From the NCBI GenBank assembly GCA_002633005.1, contig NMRA01000019.1, positions 710,343-774,342 on the forward strand: a stretch of 64,000 nucleotides of DNA, given 5' to 3'. Positions 61,331 through 64,000 of this stretch are shown here, piece by piece (positions within the stretch are counted from its first letter, which is position 1; each line of letters begins with the position of its first letter). The DNA comes from Phoronis australis. Lineage: Eukaryota > Phoronida > Phoronidae. Made by a program: the position numbers and the translations under genes. The notes below the pieces were generated by a model. The model had not been told where the DNA came from. It saw only the letters and a list, made by a program, of their open reading frames with translations, and did not search any database.

Positions 61331-62088
61331 CTATCAAAATTAGACGAATGTACAATTCAAAGCTGTGAATGCACGGTACCCCGTGAATCTTAGTATATAG
61401 GGTCCACGTTCTTAAAAAGTCGAGCTCCCCATATGTGCATGTGTATATATATTTATATGTAGATTTACATATATATGTACATATATATGTACATATATAC
61501 AGATTTTCTTCATTTGATCTCATGACTATCAGCCCAAAGTACAATATATAAACAAGTACACAGATGTGTTTTTCACACTGGTCACTAATACAAAAGTTGC
61601 TCCTCATTTTTACAAAGGCAGAGTTTGCAGATTTTACAACTGAGGTATCAGACGTACTTTACATTCTTAGGCAACAGTCGGATATAACGTGCCCGTATTT
61701 TGAGAACCTGAGTTTGATACCCGTTATTCAGTGGAGAAACTGGATATCGTAATTCGGGCACGTTATATATCCGACCATTACCCATTCAAATACAATGTAT
61801 GCAAAGAAGGATTTGTCCACAGGCTTTCAGCTAAATACTCAGCTCTGATTTTAGAGAAAGCATCGCAAACTTATAAAAAGTAGAATTCACCTTTGCGAGC
61901 ACAGCCTACACATTATGTTCTCGTATCCAATGTTCAAATTACGACCAGTTTCTATTGCTAGTCTGTAGTTTGCACTGCGACGACGTTCAAAATTTTATAC
62001 AAAATACCTTGGAATATAAAATATTTTTCTAGTTCAAATACAGCCTTCTACTTTTCATGATCTTAACTACTTTAGAATTACACGGGCG

Positions 62089-62213
62089 GCGCAGCACTGA
62101 AAAAAACTAGAAGGGGGGGCTAAAGCCCCTCCAGCTCTCTTGTGGTGCGCCGCCTATAGACCATGGGCGGCGCAGCACTGAAAAAAATTGGGGGCTATAG
62201 CCCCCTCCCAGCC
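62089..62213. repeat. GC-rich interspersed repeat, family 1, two tandem units
   Basis: Two head-to-tail units each start GGGCGGCGCAGCACTGAAAA. They contain GGGGGCTAAAGCCCCTCC or GGGGGCTATAGCCCCC. CGCCGCCTATAGACCATGG lies between them. Same family as 35701 and 45340. Confidence 0.85.
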
Positions 62214-64000
62214 CATGCAGTATTGGACTGCCATCTTTGAAAATAACAATCCCCCAACACGCTGTAAGAAATATTTACAAACGACTCTTGACACACCACT
62301 CCACGTTTGCAGCCTAGACACACGTCAAAGAAGCCATACGTTAAGAAGTTGCGAACTGGACACGTGACTTGTCTGCTGGCTACAGGTAGAAACTCGGTGG
62401 AAAAACTTTGAAAATTGCGATCTGAAAATTACAGCGTTCAAGCAAACGTATTGGTCATTTTGTTATTAATCCTGTTATTAAGCAGAACTTTGTAATACAA
62501 ACAATGTCCTCAATTTTGATTAAAATGTTAGTTGGAATCCTGTAATTTTAATAACTTTATCATTGGTAGTTACAGCAAACGATGAAGCGAACGATAATAC
62601 TTTTCACCATAAAAAGGATCGATTTGTGTAGTTCATCCGCAGACCTTGTCGATAATTTTGTCAATTTTGACAATCATTCCTGATCAGGTGGTGCCATTTT
62701 TAATTTACGAGGCTACTGCATACGTCCACATCCAGACACAAACTTTTGCTCTGGGAATCTGCTGAGTATCTGCATTGACTGGGACAGTTGAAGTTGAATG
62801 GAAATAGTTTGTATCCGTCATGAGGTCAAGGGGCACGCAAAGGGACATTTAATAGAAGATTGTCCGTTGTGACAGATTTCTATAATTTGCGTCCGCAAAT
62901 ATTTGTGAAGGCAGCGTGAATGGAATAGAGGACGATGCTTTTATAATCGATGTGTGTTTCGTAATAACGGCGATGGTAGAACATTCGAAATTTTGACACA
63001 ACTGTCACAAGCAAAGCCTGAGTCCGTTGTGACTACTGGTTGTAAATACTGGTAGCTTCCACAATGGAGTGCACGCGATTTTCAGTTACGTAATAGACAA
63101 ACTGCAAAATTTGAGGTCGATGTACCTTTTTATTGGTGATTAGTCAAATATATGCGAGTGATACCCTGATAGGAAGACAGATTTTCCCTTGTATTGCTCT
63201 TTTTGTTTTATGACCCCCAATTACATTTTCGCCAGAATATAAATAATAAAAAAGAAGACTGGTTTGCAATGAGACATACTGAGTGTCATTGAATATATTT
63301 CCCATAATTTTTATATGAATATTAAAAGATGTCTATCTTAAGTTTATTTAATGGAAGTCAATTAGTTCTTGAAGATAACATCGACATTTAAACTGTCATT
63401 TAGTATAACCACATATTGTCTTTGATGTTATCTTGACGCCAGACATTTTAAAACATTTCGAATTCAATAACAAGCTGAATATTCGTCACAGGGTATCTCA
63501 CGGGCACTTTGCGCTAATTGTCGTCAAAGTAAATGTAATTCACATTTCTCTGTACGACACACATAGTGACGTATTTGCACAATCGTGCTTTGTCTATGAA
63601 GGCGAAGTGTATGTCATTTCCTCATTCTATTCACAAGTATTTTGTCCATACAGTTGTATATGCATTCCATCATTAAACATAATTGAAAGCAAAGGATTGA
63701 GGTAGAGGTTACAGAGTAGTTCATCATTTGAATACGTCAATTGAATACTAAAACGGTATAATCGGTCACTTAACTTAACTGCACATAACAGATTTTTACA
63801 AATTCAAAAATAAACACCGACAGTTTCCTAGGAATCGTTCGTTTCTGAGAACAATTCTCTGCTGAAAATTCTGCCTACCCAATACCTTTCTTCATTGTGT
63901 GTCATTTGGAATTTCTGCAAGAAAACAAAAAATAGCAATATTGATTTTCAAGACATTGTTCATGAATTCTTACTTGTTAGTCTTTCCTTCCTGTTTTCCA
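62214..64000. other. Right end of window, no supported feature
   Basis: AT-rich sequence with only short open frames (for example 63433-63705, +). None matches a TLX N-terminal exon or another family I recognise. Confidence 0.5.

Overview
This is a 64 kb piece of an invertebrate animal genome. It is AT-rich, its genes have many short exons with GT-AG introns, and it holds several repeat families and two long N gaps. The homeobox gene is clearly bilaterian. My guess is a marine invertebrate, perhaps a hemichordate or cephalochordate, but the sequence does not prove it. Exon boundaries below come from reading splice sites and phases by eye. Every chain reported stays in frame, but none has transcript support.

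Layout. (1) 85-6188 (+): the last six exons of an unrecognised protein with a possible SAM-like segment and a C-terminal CCHC zinc knuckle. (2) 8783-32971 (-): a complete PUS1 gene (tRNA pseudouridine synthase, TruA family) in 13 coding exons. It converges on gene 1, and two opposite-facing polyadenylation signals lie 7 bases apart between them. (3) 20274-22109 (+): a single-exon leucine-rich-repeat type I membrane protein, nested antisense in the 11 kb fifth intron of PUS1. The same intron holds a 2.2-2.5 kb direct duplication interrupted by a single N. (4) 33172-34523: a 5'-truncated LINE with a perfect 14 bp target-site duplication, about 200 bases upstream of the first PUS1 coding exon. 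(5) 40932-44331 (-): a complete four-exon PIGS gene (GPI transamidase subunit). (6) 45.4-53.4 kb: a gene-poor stretch with trinucleotide microsatellites. (7) 53440-58157 (-): the homeobox exon and last exon of a TLX (HOX11/T-cell leukemia homeobox) gene. Its N-terminal exon is not visible and probably lies beyond 64 kb. (8) 59-60.4 kb: a decayed LINE reverse transcriptase, followed by a minisatellite and GC-rich repeats.

The genes do not form a pathway. PUS1 (RNA modification in nucleus and mitochondria) and PIGS (GPI anchoring in the ER) are housekeeping genes. The LRR protein is probably a cell-surface adhesion or receptor molecule, and TLX is a developmental transcription factor. I found no CRISPR, operon or other new multi-gene system. 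The most interesting points are the nested LRR gene, the possible alternative ends of PUS1, the nested MITEs, a tRNA-derived SINE family with a conserved tail, a GC-rich repeat family tied to an assembly gap, and the duplication that may be an assembly artefact.
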